From Pachyseris speciosa (Eukaryota > Cnidaria > Anthozoa > Scleractinia > Pachyseridae), in contig JAEMWC010000116.1 of NCBI GenBank assembly GCA_016490735.1, forward strand, positions 1,030,001 through 1,094,000: a stretch of DNA of 64,000 bases, written 5' to 3'. The position numbers and the translations under genes were made by a program. Positions 35,501 through 45,529 of the stretch are shown here, one piece after another. The notes beneath the pieces were generated by a model. It saw nothing but the letters and a program-made list of their open reading frames with translations, did no database searches and was not told the origin of the DNA. Numbering within the stretch: the first letter of the stretch is position 1; each line of letters begins with the position of its first letter.

Positions 35501-38500
35501 GTTTCAGCATTGGGTGGGTGGTTGTTAATGTTTATTGATCTTGGTGCATCTGGGAATTAAACGTTTAAAATTGATGTTTTCTTGATACAGATCACCATTT
35601 GTGGAACCAGGTGTGCTCAGCTTGGTGTCTTCATTGCCCCTGAAATTGACCGAGATGGAGAGGTCAATCACAGCACTAAAACCTTCTGTGCAGTGGAGGA
35701 ATATGCACTGTCATATTATCGGCAGCAGGGATACGATCAAGGAATTCATGGCGAGGGATCCACGTATTCCACTCTTTATTGTTTATTCATGTGGGACATT
35801 ATATTTTCAAGTGGAATTCCTGATGTATTTCGAAGCCCCTTTCAGGTACTAGATTAAAAAAATATGAATTCAAGCCACTCCCACAGATCAATACACAATC
35901 ATTGTTAAGGAGCTTCTTTCAAAATCTGATATGCACCCTTCACTCTCATGTGGAAGTCCCCCACCCCAAGTGATCCTACCAGTGCGCTAAAACCAGCTTT
36001 GCATAAATTATGGTTGTTAATTTTAATCACGTGTATATGTATAATAATTTACGTCAATTCAGTTCTTGTGCTGTTGTTTTCCAGTAGGCAGCACGTAGTT
36101 GGCTCAGTAAGTTATTCTTATTACCATGTTTAGCATCTGGTTAGAGGTGCTAAGGGCAGCGTTTCCTTGTTTTTAGGCCGCCCCATTAGACATGTGCTTT
36201 GACTCATATTACGTCAGCCGCAAAGATATGATTGACAGAAGACTGGAGCAAATCGCAGAAGCATCAGTTGAGGTACCGTGCACGAAATCTGATGATAATT
36301 ATATGGAATAAAATTCAGGACCTAGTTCTTACACCGCCACGTTTAAATTACGACCAGAAAGTAATAAAGTCGCACAAATCGACGAATTAACAGGATCAAA
36401 AGGTCATATCAAAAGGTAAACTTCACTGTCAATTCAGCAGTAAAGTTATTGCAGTTACAGGTCACCGTGTTATGGATATATAAACAAGCTGCGTGGTTTC
36501 AGCTAGCCCTAAATTAGCCTTAAACGGCTACCAGTCTGTTCTTTGAGGCCTGTCTACCGTAGCGTTTACGGTGGCGCAGTGACTTGTGCGTGCGACGTGT
36601 AACCAGTAAAAAATCTACTGCTTGTTTCTTTCTGGTCAAATGATTTAAATGCATTGTAAACGGAATCAATACTATTCTTTTCCATTTTTCCCTCACGCAG
36701 AAACTTCAGGAAATGCTGTCCACAAGCTGGAGTGATAATGAGGGACAAATATGTGTTGGCCTTAGCTGGGAACGATTTACAGATGTGGAACAAGCAAAGG
36801 TATGACAAATTGTTGTTGATTTATAATCAAAACCAGTCTGAGTATAAAATATGTATATGTTGTGGTTCAATTTAATCCTTGGTTTAAATTTTTATTCCGT
36901 CGTCCCAATTCCCCCTCGTTCTCTAATTGCCAGCACGTGCTAGTGACCTGAGGAAAAGAAGTACTACTGGTCACAGTCTACAGCTGTAGTATACATGAAG
37001 AGAGTCGAAAGTAAGTATGGTTTGCTCAACTGCATGAACTTTGAAATTGGACAAAGAGCAAAAAAAGGCAAATACTGGCTTGCCATCCATAATTTTTTGG
37101 CCCTTATGTGCCTCATTTTCCCATGCTTTTCGCGAGTTACAGTACATTTGCGTTTTGTTTTTCTTCCGAACGTGATTGCAGTGACGCTTTGTTGTGACTG
37201 ATCGCGCGGACTCATACTTTGCGGCCAGGAAATGTTTTGTGCGCTTGATGTTACCCAGCATTGATGATTCAAGTTTTATTGCTGGGAGTCAACATTAGAA
37301 ACGGGTTCCGACCCAGATGTGGTTTTTTGCATTAGCTTGCTGACATTCCTCGCAAAAACAATAATTATATTAACTAGTTTTTCAATGCACTGTAGATTAG
37401 TGTGAGCCTGATGTCCTTAGTCTACGGGTTTGTTCCTCCTTTTCATGAACATTTGCATTGTTCAATTGTTGTACCACGGTGGAACCCCAGACACCAAATG
37501 AGCATGCCAAAGTGTCCGTATTAAGCGGGATTACTTAAGAGAAGGGTTGACCTTTTGAGTTCTCGAGACAAAGATAACTGTCCGTTCTAAGCGGGTGTCC
37601 GTAGAGCGGGGTTCCACTGTACTTTATGTGCAATCAATCAATCAACTATTTATTTCATAATGTACAATTGTTAGAATTTTAACAAACAAAAAGAAAAAAT
37701 AATTACATACACATTTAAGCATACCGGCGGGTATGTGCATTGTTGGTCACGACTATTCTTTGACCGTTTTGTTGTCTTTTCGTAGCAACTTGTTGCTTGT
37801 CTGGGTGGCGCTGTTCTCTCTGGCATATTTGCTCGATTTGCTCAAGGTTTTCGTTATCATTGCTCTGGTTTGCCAGACCTGGTGGTGTGGAATTCCACTA
37901 CTCTGGGCTATAGGGTAAGAAAGGAGCCGCAGAAACCATCTAAAGTCCAACTTCCACTTGCGGACGCCTCCCGTCAAGGAACACCAAACTACGGTCTCGC
38001 GCGATTCTAAATTTAGCCAGTAGCGGACACTTCTTTAAAGCACCGTAGGCTCAACTGTCAGCCAGCTCCACTCTATTATTGCATCTCTGTCGATTTCTTT
38101 CTCCATTTAGCTATAACGGACATTTTCTCAAATGTTTCAAACATCCGCTATTGTTTTTGTTCATGCAACACAGACTTGCAACCTCTAATAGAAGGTACCG
38201 TTTGGCTGAAAAACCCTATCTTGAACGGTGCGTAAGTCTTTCAACCTCCTGTAAGCGAACACCTTTCGCAAGCGACACTAGAATCTTTTTCAAGAGGAAT
38301 TAGACGTTGCTTTTAACACACGGATAAACTCAAGTAACATAGGTTTCTTACGAGTTTTATGTCTTTGTTGTTAACAGATTGCCGAGGTGAAAGGTCCAGG
38401 AGACAAGCTTTCCACCAAGCAGCAGATCTGGCTTGAAGTGTTGCAATCCCTCGGTGCAAATGTGGAAGTTTGTTATGTTACTGGTAAGACTTGACGATTG

Positions 38501-38639
38501 AAACCGAAAATCCTTACATCCTTCTGAGTGATGCACTTCGAGAACTTCGCAGAGTGAAAATCACACCTCGTACGCTAACTGCGGAACATTTTGTCTGATT
38601 TCAGATATTGGCGCAAAGCGTCTTAAAGTTTCAAAATAA
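29574..38639 (+). CDS. FAN1: Fanconi-associated nuclease 1 (11 exons)
   Basis: FAN1 is a structure-specific nuclease recruited to interstrand DNA cross-links. Exons: 29574-30762, 31592-31799, 32967-33104, 33764-34232, 34434-34610, 35591-35845, 36177-36272, 36701-36799, 37786-37914, 38378-38483, 38605-38639. All phases agree and give 966 aa (human about 1017). An N-terminal UBZ finger has C94, C97, H109 and C114. A SAP-like helix pair includes [11 protein letters not shown] and [14 protein letters not shown]-like helices include [20 protein letters not shown] and [20 protein letters not shown]. The C-terminal VRR-NUC domain has [13 protein letters not shown] (Glu782), GLPDLVVWN (Asp908) and [11 protein letters not shown] (Glu923, Lys925), so the PD-(D/E)xK catalytic set is complete with the human 15-residue D-to-E spacing. 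An AATAAA follows at 38808. Confidence 0.95.
30845..30905 (+). repeat. tRNA-like SINE fragment
   Basis: CTGGACTTTAAATCCAG hairpin followed by CCCTCGATTCAAATCCTAC (box B-like) in FAN1 intron 1. The box A part is weak. Confidence 0.4.
31220..31440 (+). mobile_element. tRNA-derived SINE, plus-strand copy
   Basis: CCAGTAGCTCAGTGGTTAGA then GGTCGTGGGTTCAAATCCC and CTCGGATTTTTTTTTCCGAG, the same order as the minus-strand element at 19400-19785. Relative to that copy it lacks about nine bases in the anticodon-arm region. Upstream ATGATGCAGTT and GCGTGATGCGGTT motifs are also shared. It lies in FAN1 intron 1. Confidence 0.75.
32075..32261. mobile_element. Near-perfect 187-bp palindrome
   Basis: AAGCAATATACCACAAGTTT at the left is the exact complement of AAACTTGTGGTATATTGCTT at the right. 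The arms stay almost perfect to a short centre near 32160-32175. It lies in FAN1 intron 2 and is a young foldback element or a recent inverted duplication. Confidence 0.85.
32358..32808. mobile_element. Foldback element F (word GGAGTCGTAAGC), TTAA-flanked
   Basis: A 451-bp element with ends AGGCTGGTTTTCACTAGTGA and GTCACTAGTGAACACCAGCC, and TTAA on each side (32354-32357, 32809-32812). Inside, GTCGGAGTCGTAAG/CTTATGACTCCG words recur in both orientations. The end phrase recurs as CAGTGAAAATCA, CTAGTTTTCACTATATC and GATTTTCACTAGATC. It lies in FAN1 intron 2. Confidence 0.8.
33520..33560 (-). ncRNA. Hammerhead-like motif, Penelope-associated type
   Basis: On the minus strand CTGAAGA (33549-33555) is followed by a seven-base-pair hairpin GACAGAA/TTCTGTC and then GAAAC (33527-33531). 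This matches the order CUGANGA, stem II, GAAAC of a hammerhead core, with one extra base at the stem junction. Such motifs occur in Penelope-like elements. I did not find clear stems I and III, so activity is doubtful. It lies in FAN1 intron 3. Confidence 0.4.
35216..35445 (-). mobile_element. tRNA-derived SINE with tandemly repeated 5' end
   Basis: The minus strand reads AGGGTTGGCGTAGTGGTGAG (box A region), CCCGGGTTCGATTCCTGGA (box B) and a body ending in (TTATTA)n at 35216-35262. The 5' end is repeated about four times as roughly 20-bp units of GGGGGAGCAGGGTTGGCGT (35378-35445). It lies in FAN1 intron 5. Confidence 0.75.
36858..36896. repeat. Single arm of the TGTTGTGGTTCAATTT MITE
   Basis: TGTTGTGGTTCAATTTAATCC then TTGGTTTAAATTTTTATTCC matches one arm of 9532-9660 and 11612-11751. 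No second arm follows. It lies in FAN1 intron 8. Confidence 0.65.
37474..37619. mobile_element. TA-flanked MITE with GGTGGAACCCC ends
   Basis: The 146-bp element lies between two TA dinucleotides. CACGGTGGAACCCCAGACAC at the left faces GTAGAGCGGGGTTCCACTG at the right, and GTCCGT..AAGCGGG repeats lie inside. It lies in FAN1 intron 8. 58553-58620 looks like the left end of a relative. Confidence 0.7.
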
Positions 38640-38886
38640 GACGAGCCTATGATGAAATCATGAAGATGTGGAGACAATGGAATAACCACTATGGCGACCA
38701 CTGTCTGCCTGCTTGGTGAAGTATTCTCGTCCGCCTCTGTAACGCATTTTGCATGCAGAGTACCCCATGTCAAATTTCTAAAACATTCTTATTTGAAGAT
38801 AACACATAATAAACGATTTTCTGACAAACATGTTATGTTTTGTGTATCTCTTCGGAATTATGTAGTATTAAAAACCTTGTTCTTAA

Positions 38887-39271
38887 GCCCCGGCTAAACG
38901 ATAAAACATTTTCATTCAAAATCGATCGAGTTTGTGAAGAACATAGCGTCGGTTGGCTAAACGGACAAACAATGTTTGACCAAACACAAGACAAAGCGAG
39001 TTCACAGAACGATTTCTGCGTATTATCGCTGAAATTTCGATGTTATGTGGTTAACTCTGCTGCTTTTTACCGGCTGTACACGCTTTGTTGGTTGGGGTGG
39101 CTAAACGATCAAACATTTGTTCGTAACGCGAAATGTTGGATGAAAATGTTTCATGTCGATCAAACATGGAAATTCATTTAAATCAGCAATGTTGAGAGAG
39201 GTGGCTAAACGGTCAAACGTCCTACTCCAACACGATGTTGGTTGAAAATGTTTGATCGTTCAGCTGGAGCT
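38887..39271. mobile_element. Foldback element B (word AAACATTT), TTAA-flanked
   Basis: A 385-bp element starting GCCCCGGCTAAACGATAAAA and ending GTTTGATCGTTCAGCTGGAG, with TTAA at 38883-38886 and 39272-39275. The internal phrases GGTTGGCTAAACGGACAAAC, GGTGGCTAAACGATCAAAC and GGTGGCTAAACGGTCAAAC repeat the terminus. AAACATTT/AAATGTTT words fill the interior. It lies downstream of FAN1. Confidence 0.7.
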
Positions 39272-39359
39272 TTAAAATTTTCCTATATTACATCTTAAAG
39301 TGAAAATACATACTTTATTTGTTTATACAGTAACACGGTAAAATCTTCAGTATATAGTA

Positions 39360-39640
39360 CATCAATAAAAATATTAATTAAAGCAACACTGTTTTACAAG
39401 ATTGCCGTGTGGGAGCCCGACTGCATGACAATTGTAAATTTTGTCAAGTTCCCTTTTAAAATATCCAAGAGTGTCTGATTTTCGTAAATATACGGGTAGG
39501 CTATTCCATAGTAGCGCCCCGCTGTAGCCCAAGGCACGCTTACAATAGTTTGTGCGTGGCTTGGGCAGGTTTAGTTTAATCTCAGAATCTCTTAAGTTAA
39601 AACTGCCAATCATTCTTAATTCGAATTTCCTCGTAACTTA
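39360..39640 (-). pseudogene. LINE 3' remnant
   Basis: The minus strand encodes ALLWNSLPVYLRKSDTLGYF followed by KRELDKIYN, the usual C-terminal tail of L2/CR1-like reverse transcriptases. Nothing of the polymerase core is present. Confidence 0.6.
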
Positions 39641-39834
39641 CAGGAATTCAAATAGTCCGAAGTTACAAAGTTGAATAGGTTCAGACCAAGTGAAAAAAAG
39701 AAGGTCTGTCCGAAAAAGCGATAAGCTTAAGTACAGTAACCTGGGACTACAGTTGAACGGCGGTCTTTTTCGGCCACCGCCTAAATGTTTTGCGGCGATT
39801 TAGCAACAGAGCGGTAAGAGCTCTAAAACTTTAA

Positions 39835-40186
39835 AGCCTTGGCCAAACGGACTCGCAAGTAGCCGCAAGTTGAACTTGTGTTAAGACTTGCGTTGGGTGG
39901 CCAAACCGCCGGACTCGCAAGTTCCCTCACAAGTACACGCAAGTCGCAAAAAAAACCATTTCATTGGCTAATAGGTTGCTATAACGACGAATGGACGTCA
40001 CTCAACTCGCGTTGACTTGAGTTGGGTGGCCAAACGGTAAAAATTTGCGTCGACTTGCGTGTAAATTTGATCTCGACCAAAGTGAGCGCAAGTCAACGCA
40101 AGTGCACGCAAGTTCTGGCCAAACGGAGTCGCAACTTGACCCAAGTTTTCAACTTGCGTCTACTTGCGAATCCGTTTGGCCAGGGC
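39835..40186. mobile_element. Foldback element C (word CGCAAGT), TTAA-flanked
   Basis: A 352-bp element starting AGCCTTGGCCAAACGGACTC and ending GCGAATCCGTTTGGCCAGGGC, with TTAA at 39831-39834 and 40187-40190. CGCAAGT/ACTTGCG recurs more than twelve times. The terminal phrase recurs as GGGTGGCCAAACCG, GGGTGGCCAAACGG and CTGGCCAAACGGAGT. Confidence 0.8.
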
Positions 40187-40190
40187 TTAA

Positions 40191-40642
40191 GCCCTGGCCA
40201 AACGCTCGCAACATTTCAACGCAACATCTTGCAACCTTGTTGCATCATGTTGTGAAGGGACCGGCCGAACGCACGCAACATTTCAACCCAACATTTTAAC
40301 GAGTTGTCGATGTTTATGTGCAAACACCATCCAACATGTTGCAACATATCGCAACAGGGTGGCCAAACGAGTGCAACATGTTGAGTTCAGGCGCTTTGAA
40401 ATAACAGATCGACCTGGCGCGCATGCCCTAGTGCAACAATGTTGTGTGAATGTGGTCAAACGAGAACAACATCATGCAACATCCAAAATTGTCACGAAAA
40501 ATTTGAGCGTTTTCAAATTTGAGCCAACACCATCCAACATGTTGCAACACATCGCAACACGGTGGCCAAACGCTTGCAACATGTTGTACCTAACAATGTT
40601 GCAAGAAGTTGCGTTGAAATGTTGCGAGCGTTTGGCCGGGGC
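40191..40642. mobile_element. Foldback element D (word GCAACATGTTGC)
   Basis: A 452-bp element starting GCCCTGGCCAAACGCTCGCA and ending GCGAGCGTTTGGCCGGGGC. It shares its left TTAA (40187-40190) with element C; its right flank is TTTA. GCAACAT/ATGTTGC words recur more than fifteen times. The terminal phrase recurs as GGGTGGCCAAACGAG, GGTGGCCAAACGCTTG and TGTGGTCAAACGAG. Confidence 0.8.
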
Positions 40643-40771
40643 TTTACGTTTGGCCACAATCAAGGGTGAGCGCTCTCAGTGACCTACGAAATGCGCGCGC
40701 GCACGCGTTCAGACTCACGTGATGCGCAACCGTCATTGTGACGTTATTCCGTTACCTGCATTTTTATCAAA

Positions 40772-42167
40772 ATGTCCGGAGATTCCCGAATTCCAGCTAT
40801 TCTCCCAGTGTCGTGTTCTTTTACTTCAATTTCTTTGGAGGATGACGCTCCAATGTGCCGTGTATGCCACAATACCAGCGGCAAACAAGAAGGACAGGAG
40901 CCGTTGCACAGGGTGTGCTGGTGTAAAGGGACTATGGGGGAGGTACACAAGTCGTGTTTGGAGAAGTGGTTGAGTGCTGTGTATACTGACACATGTCCCA
41001 TATGTCATTATCAGTTTCAAATAAGTCGAGTTTACAAACCGATGACACAGGTGCGTCTAATTTATTTTGACAGGTGCGTCTAATTTATTTTGACAGGTGC
41101 GTCTAATTTATTTGCACACATTTGTTCATTGTTTGTCAGGAAAATACTCACAAGAAAATTAGTTGGGTAGACTACTTTGGTTTTTAAAGAAAAAAAGAAC
41201 GTAAAACTGGGCCCACTGTTTTTTTTTGTTTTTGTTTGTTTTTTGTTTTTTTTTCTTTTTTTGCAATTGCTTTTCTTGTAGTACCTTTTGATAACGAGCT
41301 TTGTCGCTGATAAAAACAAAAAACAACAAAAAAAACAACTCCGCGCTGTTTATTGGAACAAGAAAATTCCCCACAAAATGCACTTCATCAGTTGTTTAAG
41401 TGCGTTTTCATCTGTGGAGCCTTGGATTAAGCTTAGTGAATGTCTCTTTAGGAAATATCATCATCATCATCATCACTACCACCACCACCATCATTACCAT
41501 CGCCATCACCATCTCGTCATCAGCATCACATCATCACCATAACACCACCAACACCACAACCACCACTTCCATCATGATCGTCGTCGTCATCATTATCATC
41601 ATAATCACCACCACCACCATGCACGACCACCACCACCACCACCACCATGCACAACCACCACCGCCACCACCACCACCGCCACCACAACTTCCTCCTCCTC
41701 CGTTTTGCTCGTTAAAACACGACCTGGTCTAGAATTTGCATTTACGCAATGTAATAAAATGACTTTATTAATACGATTTATCTGACGTGTCCCTGTTGTT
41801 GACCTGGAATTGAGATATTTGTTGACACCCTATTGTGCCTCCGTTTTATTTCCAGTGGAGATGCCCCTCGATGCACTCAAACGACATCGCTACGTTGGTG
41901 TTCATAGTGTGTTTCTTTGGGATGTTCGGTGTTCAGCTGACAGGGATGTTCATCCTCCTCAGTTATTACAAACGACCAACATGTCACGCGAGCATCAGTT
42001 TAGGAATTGCGGGGATCGCTAGTGGGCTGCCTTTCTTCCTGGCGTTTGCTATTGGACTAACGGTGAATGTTTATTTCTCGAGATACTGGTCGCACTGGCG
42101 ACGAACAAACAAACGAGTTATTGTGCACTTGGACAACTTTAACGAACCAAACATTGTATCTGTTTGA
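40772..42167 (+). CDS. Membrane RING-CH (MARCH-type) E3 ubiquitin ligase (2 exons)
   Basis: Exons 40772-41050 and 41856-42167 join in phase to give 196 aa. The RING-CH finger is complete: C29, C32, C49, C51, H59, C62, C75, C78, the C4HC3 order of MARCH proteins, with CHKSCLEKW-like helix VHKSCLEKWL and CPICHYQF. Exon 2 supplies two hydrophobic segments (TLVFIVCFFGMFGVQLTGMF and GIASGLPFFLAFAIGLTVNV) separated by a short Cys/His loop, then a basic tail. This is the layout of small MARCH ligases (MARCH2/3/8-like) that ubiquitinate membrane proteins in endosomes. I cannot assign the exact paralogue. The start ATG has A at -3. The donor of exon 1 is embedded in a tandem repeat. Confidence 0.88.
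41051..41110 (+). repeat. Tandem 23-bp repeat carrying three candidate splice donors
   Basis: GTGCGTCTAATTTATTTTGACAG is present at 41051 and 41074, and a third, diverging copy begins at 41097. Each copy starts with CAG|GTGCGT, the same donor context as the annotated exon end. Confidence 0.85.
41457..41700. repeat. (CAT)n/(CAC)n microsatellite
   Basis: About 240 bp of CAT, CAC and related triplets with interruptions such as CATGCACGACC, in the MARCH intron. Confidence 0.9.
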
Positions 42168-42851
42168 GCAAACAAATACCACTGATCTTGTTAGTAAAGT
42201 CCGTTCCAGAAAGTTAAAGACGCACTGGCAGTTTGATAGTTTTTTCCACACCACGTAAAACAAGTTTAGGCTATCCTTTATTGAGTTTCTAAGGATGGAA
42301 AGGTGGATGAGGTGTATGTCACACGGTATTTCCTCCAGTTATTAGAAACTTGAAGAGCATTAAAGGCAATATGGAGGTTGTATGTTTCCTTTGATGTCCT
42401 TTGAATGGGACGATGATGTCACATGACGTAAGAATTAAGTCATTTGATCGGAAAAGCTGCCATCTTAGATCCGCCAAACCTAGATGTTTTGTGCAACGCG
42501 TTTTTACGGTTATTTCATGGTTACCATGGTGGCAAAAGCTAAAGCTGTCAGGAGAGTCTAAACTTGCGGAGGCGTCCCGGCGTCCTGATTTCAACTGCAT
42601 ATCTTCTCAAGTTTTCGACGAGCGAAGAATGATACATGATTGTATGAAAGTGATTTTCCTACAGCAAGCATCGTTATGGCATATCTTGATCTTTGGTTGA
42701 CGTGAATATTTCACACTATTTACGTCAGGAATTTTCTGATCAGTGGTTTAACATCTAATGTGTTGACTGTGTTGTGAAACTTGAACTCACCTGATACATA
42801 ATTACTAGATAGCAACGCCATCTTAATTCTGTAGTATGTTTGAAACAAATA
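42168..42851. other. Intergenic, no gene recognised
   Basis: DNA downstream of the MARCH gene. It probably includes its 3' UTR. No further coding motif was seen. Confidence 0.4.
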
Positions 42852-43155
42852 CTCCTTAAGATTATCGATTATTATTGATTACCATAGATTTTTGCCAATC
42901 GATAACGAATTGATAAATATTTTTCCTGTGAGTTCGATTGTTGTCGATTACCGATATCAGTCGATAGCAATCCGCGATTGATATCGACCAGACGCAACTA
43001 TAATCAATGACATCAATGAAATCAATAGGTAATCGGTGGGTAGTGAGTTGATAAGTCATTGATTATTGCCGATGATCAATGAGTAATCAATGAATCAACA
43101 AGACACAAAATTTTCAGTCATCGATTAGTCATTGGCTGCATCGATTAGACATTGA
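42852..43155. repeat. ATCGATT/AATCAATGA word-rich repeat
   Basis: TCGATTA, ATCAATGA, ATTGATT and variants recur more than twenty times in both orientations over 300 bp. No terminal inverted repeats are obvious. It abuts a tRNA-Leu-like SINE. Confidence 0.65.
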
Positions 43156-43160
43156 TTGGA

Positions 43161-43432
43161 GGCAGGATGGCCGAGAGGTTAGGGCGCTGGATTTCAATGC
43201 GGATGCCCTGGGCGCTAGCTGGTGTTGTTCTGGGAAGTCCCTGGTTCAACGCCTCGGTCATCATTGTAAATAGCCAACTGGTTTGCCTTCCAGTTGGGGT
43301 TCTTATCATATTACGGTTTATTTGAATTATCTGTTTCTGATCATATAGTTTGTAAAGCGCATTTGATCATATCTACATGTTAATTTGCGCTATAGAAATA
43401 TTAATTATTATTATTATTATAATTATTACTAT
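43161..43432 (+). mobile_element. tRNA-Leu-like SINE with (ATT)n tail
   Basis: GGCAGGATGGCCGAGAGGTT (box A), TTTCAATGCGGATGCCCTGG and GTCCCTGGTTCAACGCCTCG (box B) make a leucine-type tRNA head. The body ends GCGCTATAGAAATATTAATT and then ATT triplets. About 270 bp, apparently full length. The end resembles the tail of the LINE at 60082. Confidence 0.8.
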
Positions 43433-43726
43433 TATGGAATTTTTAAATTATTATTATTAGTAGTATTATTGAGAACGCTATTTCTGGGGAACTCTAGCTA
43501 AAGCCAGGAATACTGAGCCAAGAAGTGTTTAGCAGTTTTGTAGTCGACATTATTTATTTTATTACCAAATACGATGTTTTAGACTTTTTATGAAGGAAGT
43601 TTTTTTAGCCTAGTTTTTTGACACATTTTTTGAAGCTTTTTTTTAAATAAAAATCGATTAATACAGTTTTCCCCATAGTTTGTAGCTTAATAATTTTGCA
43701 ATTATTTATTATTTTGTAATATATTG

Positions 43727-43732
43727 GATTAC

Positions 43733-43770
<38 letters not shown>

Positions 43771-43771
43771 G
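43727..43771. repeat. (ATT)n microsatellite
   Basis: About 45 bp of ATT triplets. Confidence 0.9.
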
Positions 43772-43928
43772 TCTTATTATTACTAGTCCTTTATCAGTCT
43801 TTGCTGGTGTTCTTTTTGTGCATCAGCTGGGCGCAAACCATGCACCTAGAACGTCAGTCACTCAAGTCAATCATTCTGTCATACACTGAGCACCTTTCTG
43901 AGGATTCGCGCAGATCCCAGCATACAGA

Positions 43929-43930
43929 TC

Positions 43931-43997
<67 letters not shown>
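43929..43997. repeat. (TTA)n microsatellite
   Basis: About 70 bp of uninterrupted TTA/ATT triplets. Confidence 0.9.
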
Positions 43998-44545
43998 GTC
44001 AACGATATAATCTCGTGGCAATACAAATCATACCAAATCGACAATAAACGAGAATCACTTCGTGAATTTTACCGGGGCCACTTTTGCCTTGGCAACCCAC
44101 GTTTACACTAGCATGCATAAGGGTCGTTTACATCAAGAAGTTTATCGCGGGACATGAAAATCTATTTTATTGCAAATATTCTTTGGAGAAAAAAACGTCT
44201 AATTACTAATGTGAAAAGAGAAACTGATATTTGCCTGTGTACTCATTTCGATAATAGAATTACGCCTCGGCTTTCATAAAAATCTTCCCTGCTAGCAGAG
44301 GTCTCTTCTGCCAGCAGGGCCGGAAATAAAAATCACGCCGGCCAAGGGCGCCTATGCTTTGTCGCATAAAAATTGGCATAAAATCTACATTAAATCAAAC
44401 GGCTGATTCTTAACGATATCCAAAAAAGTAAATTTAATTTAGTCATAGTATACAATTTTTGAAAACGCGGTTACCCTGTGCTGTTGAAGACGGTTTTTGT
44501 AGCTTACTGCCTAAAGAGGCGTAAGCTACTATGCTATCCTTCTGA

Positions 44546-44571
44546 GTGAGTGAGCGAGTGAGTGAGTGAGT

Positions 44572-44581
<10 letters not shown>
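44546..44581. repeat. (GTGA)n microsatellite
   Basis: About 36 bp of GAGT/GTGA tetramers. Confidence 0.85.
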
Positions 44582-44612
<31 letters not shown>

Positions 44613-44815
44613 GCCGATTTCGACCCGATATTTCCCGATGTTATCTCGTTTTTTGTTTTGGAACCTCTTCGGTTGCCGTGAATCTTACTCGGATTAGCAC
44701 GTGACCACGTGAGCAATCTTCGATTTGCAATGTGCTCTCACAGCTCTTGAGTGGTTTTGAGACACGGTCGACTGTGGAAGGTGAGTTCTTTTTGTAGCTT
44801 TCTGCCTCTTACTTC

Positions 44816-45529
44816 ATGATGACTTTAAGCCATTTAGCTTTCAGAATCAAGCGGAGCTGTCTTCGCATCTATGGAGAAGTTGTTAACAAAGCATGCAGTT
44901 CTCAATTTTCCAGAAATTGTAAGCTTATGACTCCATCAAACCGCGATCGAGTGTTAAGTGCAGCTGAAGATCTTTGTGCGGCGATCTCAAAACCTCATCA
45001 AGAGTCATTCCTCCTTCGGGCGACAGAAAAACTCTCTCAAGGAAGCCAAGATTCACTTCGGGGAGTAACTAATCCGTTTCGAAAGAGCCTTGGAACCAAT
45101 GATCTCTTTCAAGAGAGCCAAAAATATTATTCCCTTCGGGAAGCTTATGATTTCTTTCGAGAGAGTCAAAATTCCCTTCGGGGAGCATATAAGCTTAATC
45201 TCTTTCGAGAGAGCCAAAATTCCCTTCGGGGAACGAATAGTAAACTCTTTTGGGAGGCATATAAATCCAACAATGGGTCAAAAATCAGTCGTCTTAGAGA
45301 GACAACTGCTCGCGTAAATGCATTTCAGACAACTTTGCGTGATTCTGAATGCAACGATATCATTTATACTGATTATAAGACATATTTGAAACGAGTTGAC
45401 TCCTGTGAGCCCAAGATACCTCATTGTGTCAAAAATCATAGGCATTCTCGATTACCGTATTTACCCGTGTATAATGCGCACCCGTGTATAATGCGCACCT
45501 TATTTTTCAAGACAATTTTCCAAAAATAA
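44816..45529 (+). CDS. Hypothetical ORF with 16-residue repeats
   Basis: An open frame of 237 codons with no recognised domain. From about 45028 to 45250 a 48-bp unit is repeated at least three times exactly in phase (starts 45101, 45149, 45197) with degenerate flanking copies. Each encodes a 16-residue unit around LFRESQNSLRG. The frame stays open over more than four units although 48-bp repeats would tolerate only frame-neutral change anyway. Its 3' end runs into a repeat with two CCGTGTATAATGCGCACC motifs (45466-45502). The protein is Arg/Ser-rich with no signal peptide. It could be a lineage-specific gene or a chance frame in a repeat. Confidence 0.3.
   Translation: MMTLSHLAFRIKRSCLRIYGEVVNKACSSQFSRNCKLMTPSNRDRVLSAAEDLCAAISKPHQESFLLRATEKLSQGSQDSLRGVTNPFRKSLGTNDLFQESQKYYSLREAYDFFRESQNSLRGAYKLNLFRESQNSLRGTNSKLFWEAYKSNNGSKISRLRETTARVNAFQTTLRDSECNDIIYTDYKTYLKRVDSCEPKIPHCVKNHRHSRLPYLPVYNAHPCIMRTLFFKTIFQK

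Noticed and set aside
39700..40660. Possible CRISPR-like array because of regularly recurring short words
   Set aside because: The words are 7-12 bp, occur in both orientations and lack constant spacers. The context is a eukaryotic genome with clear transposon ends.
41288..41732. Histidine- and threonine-rich open frames in the MARCH intron
   Set aside because: They are translations of the CAT/CAC microsatellite.
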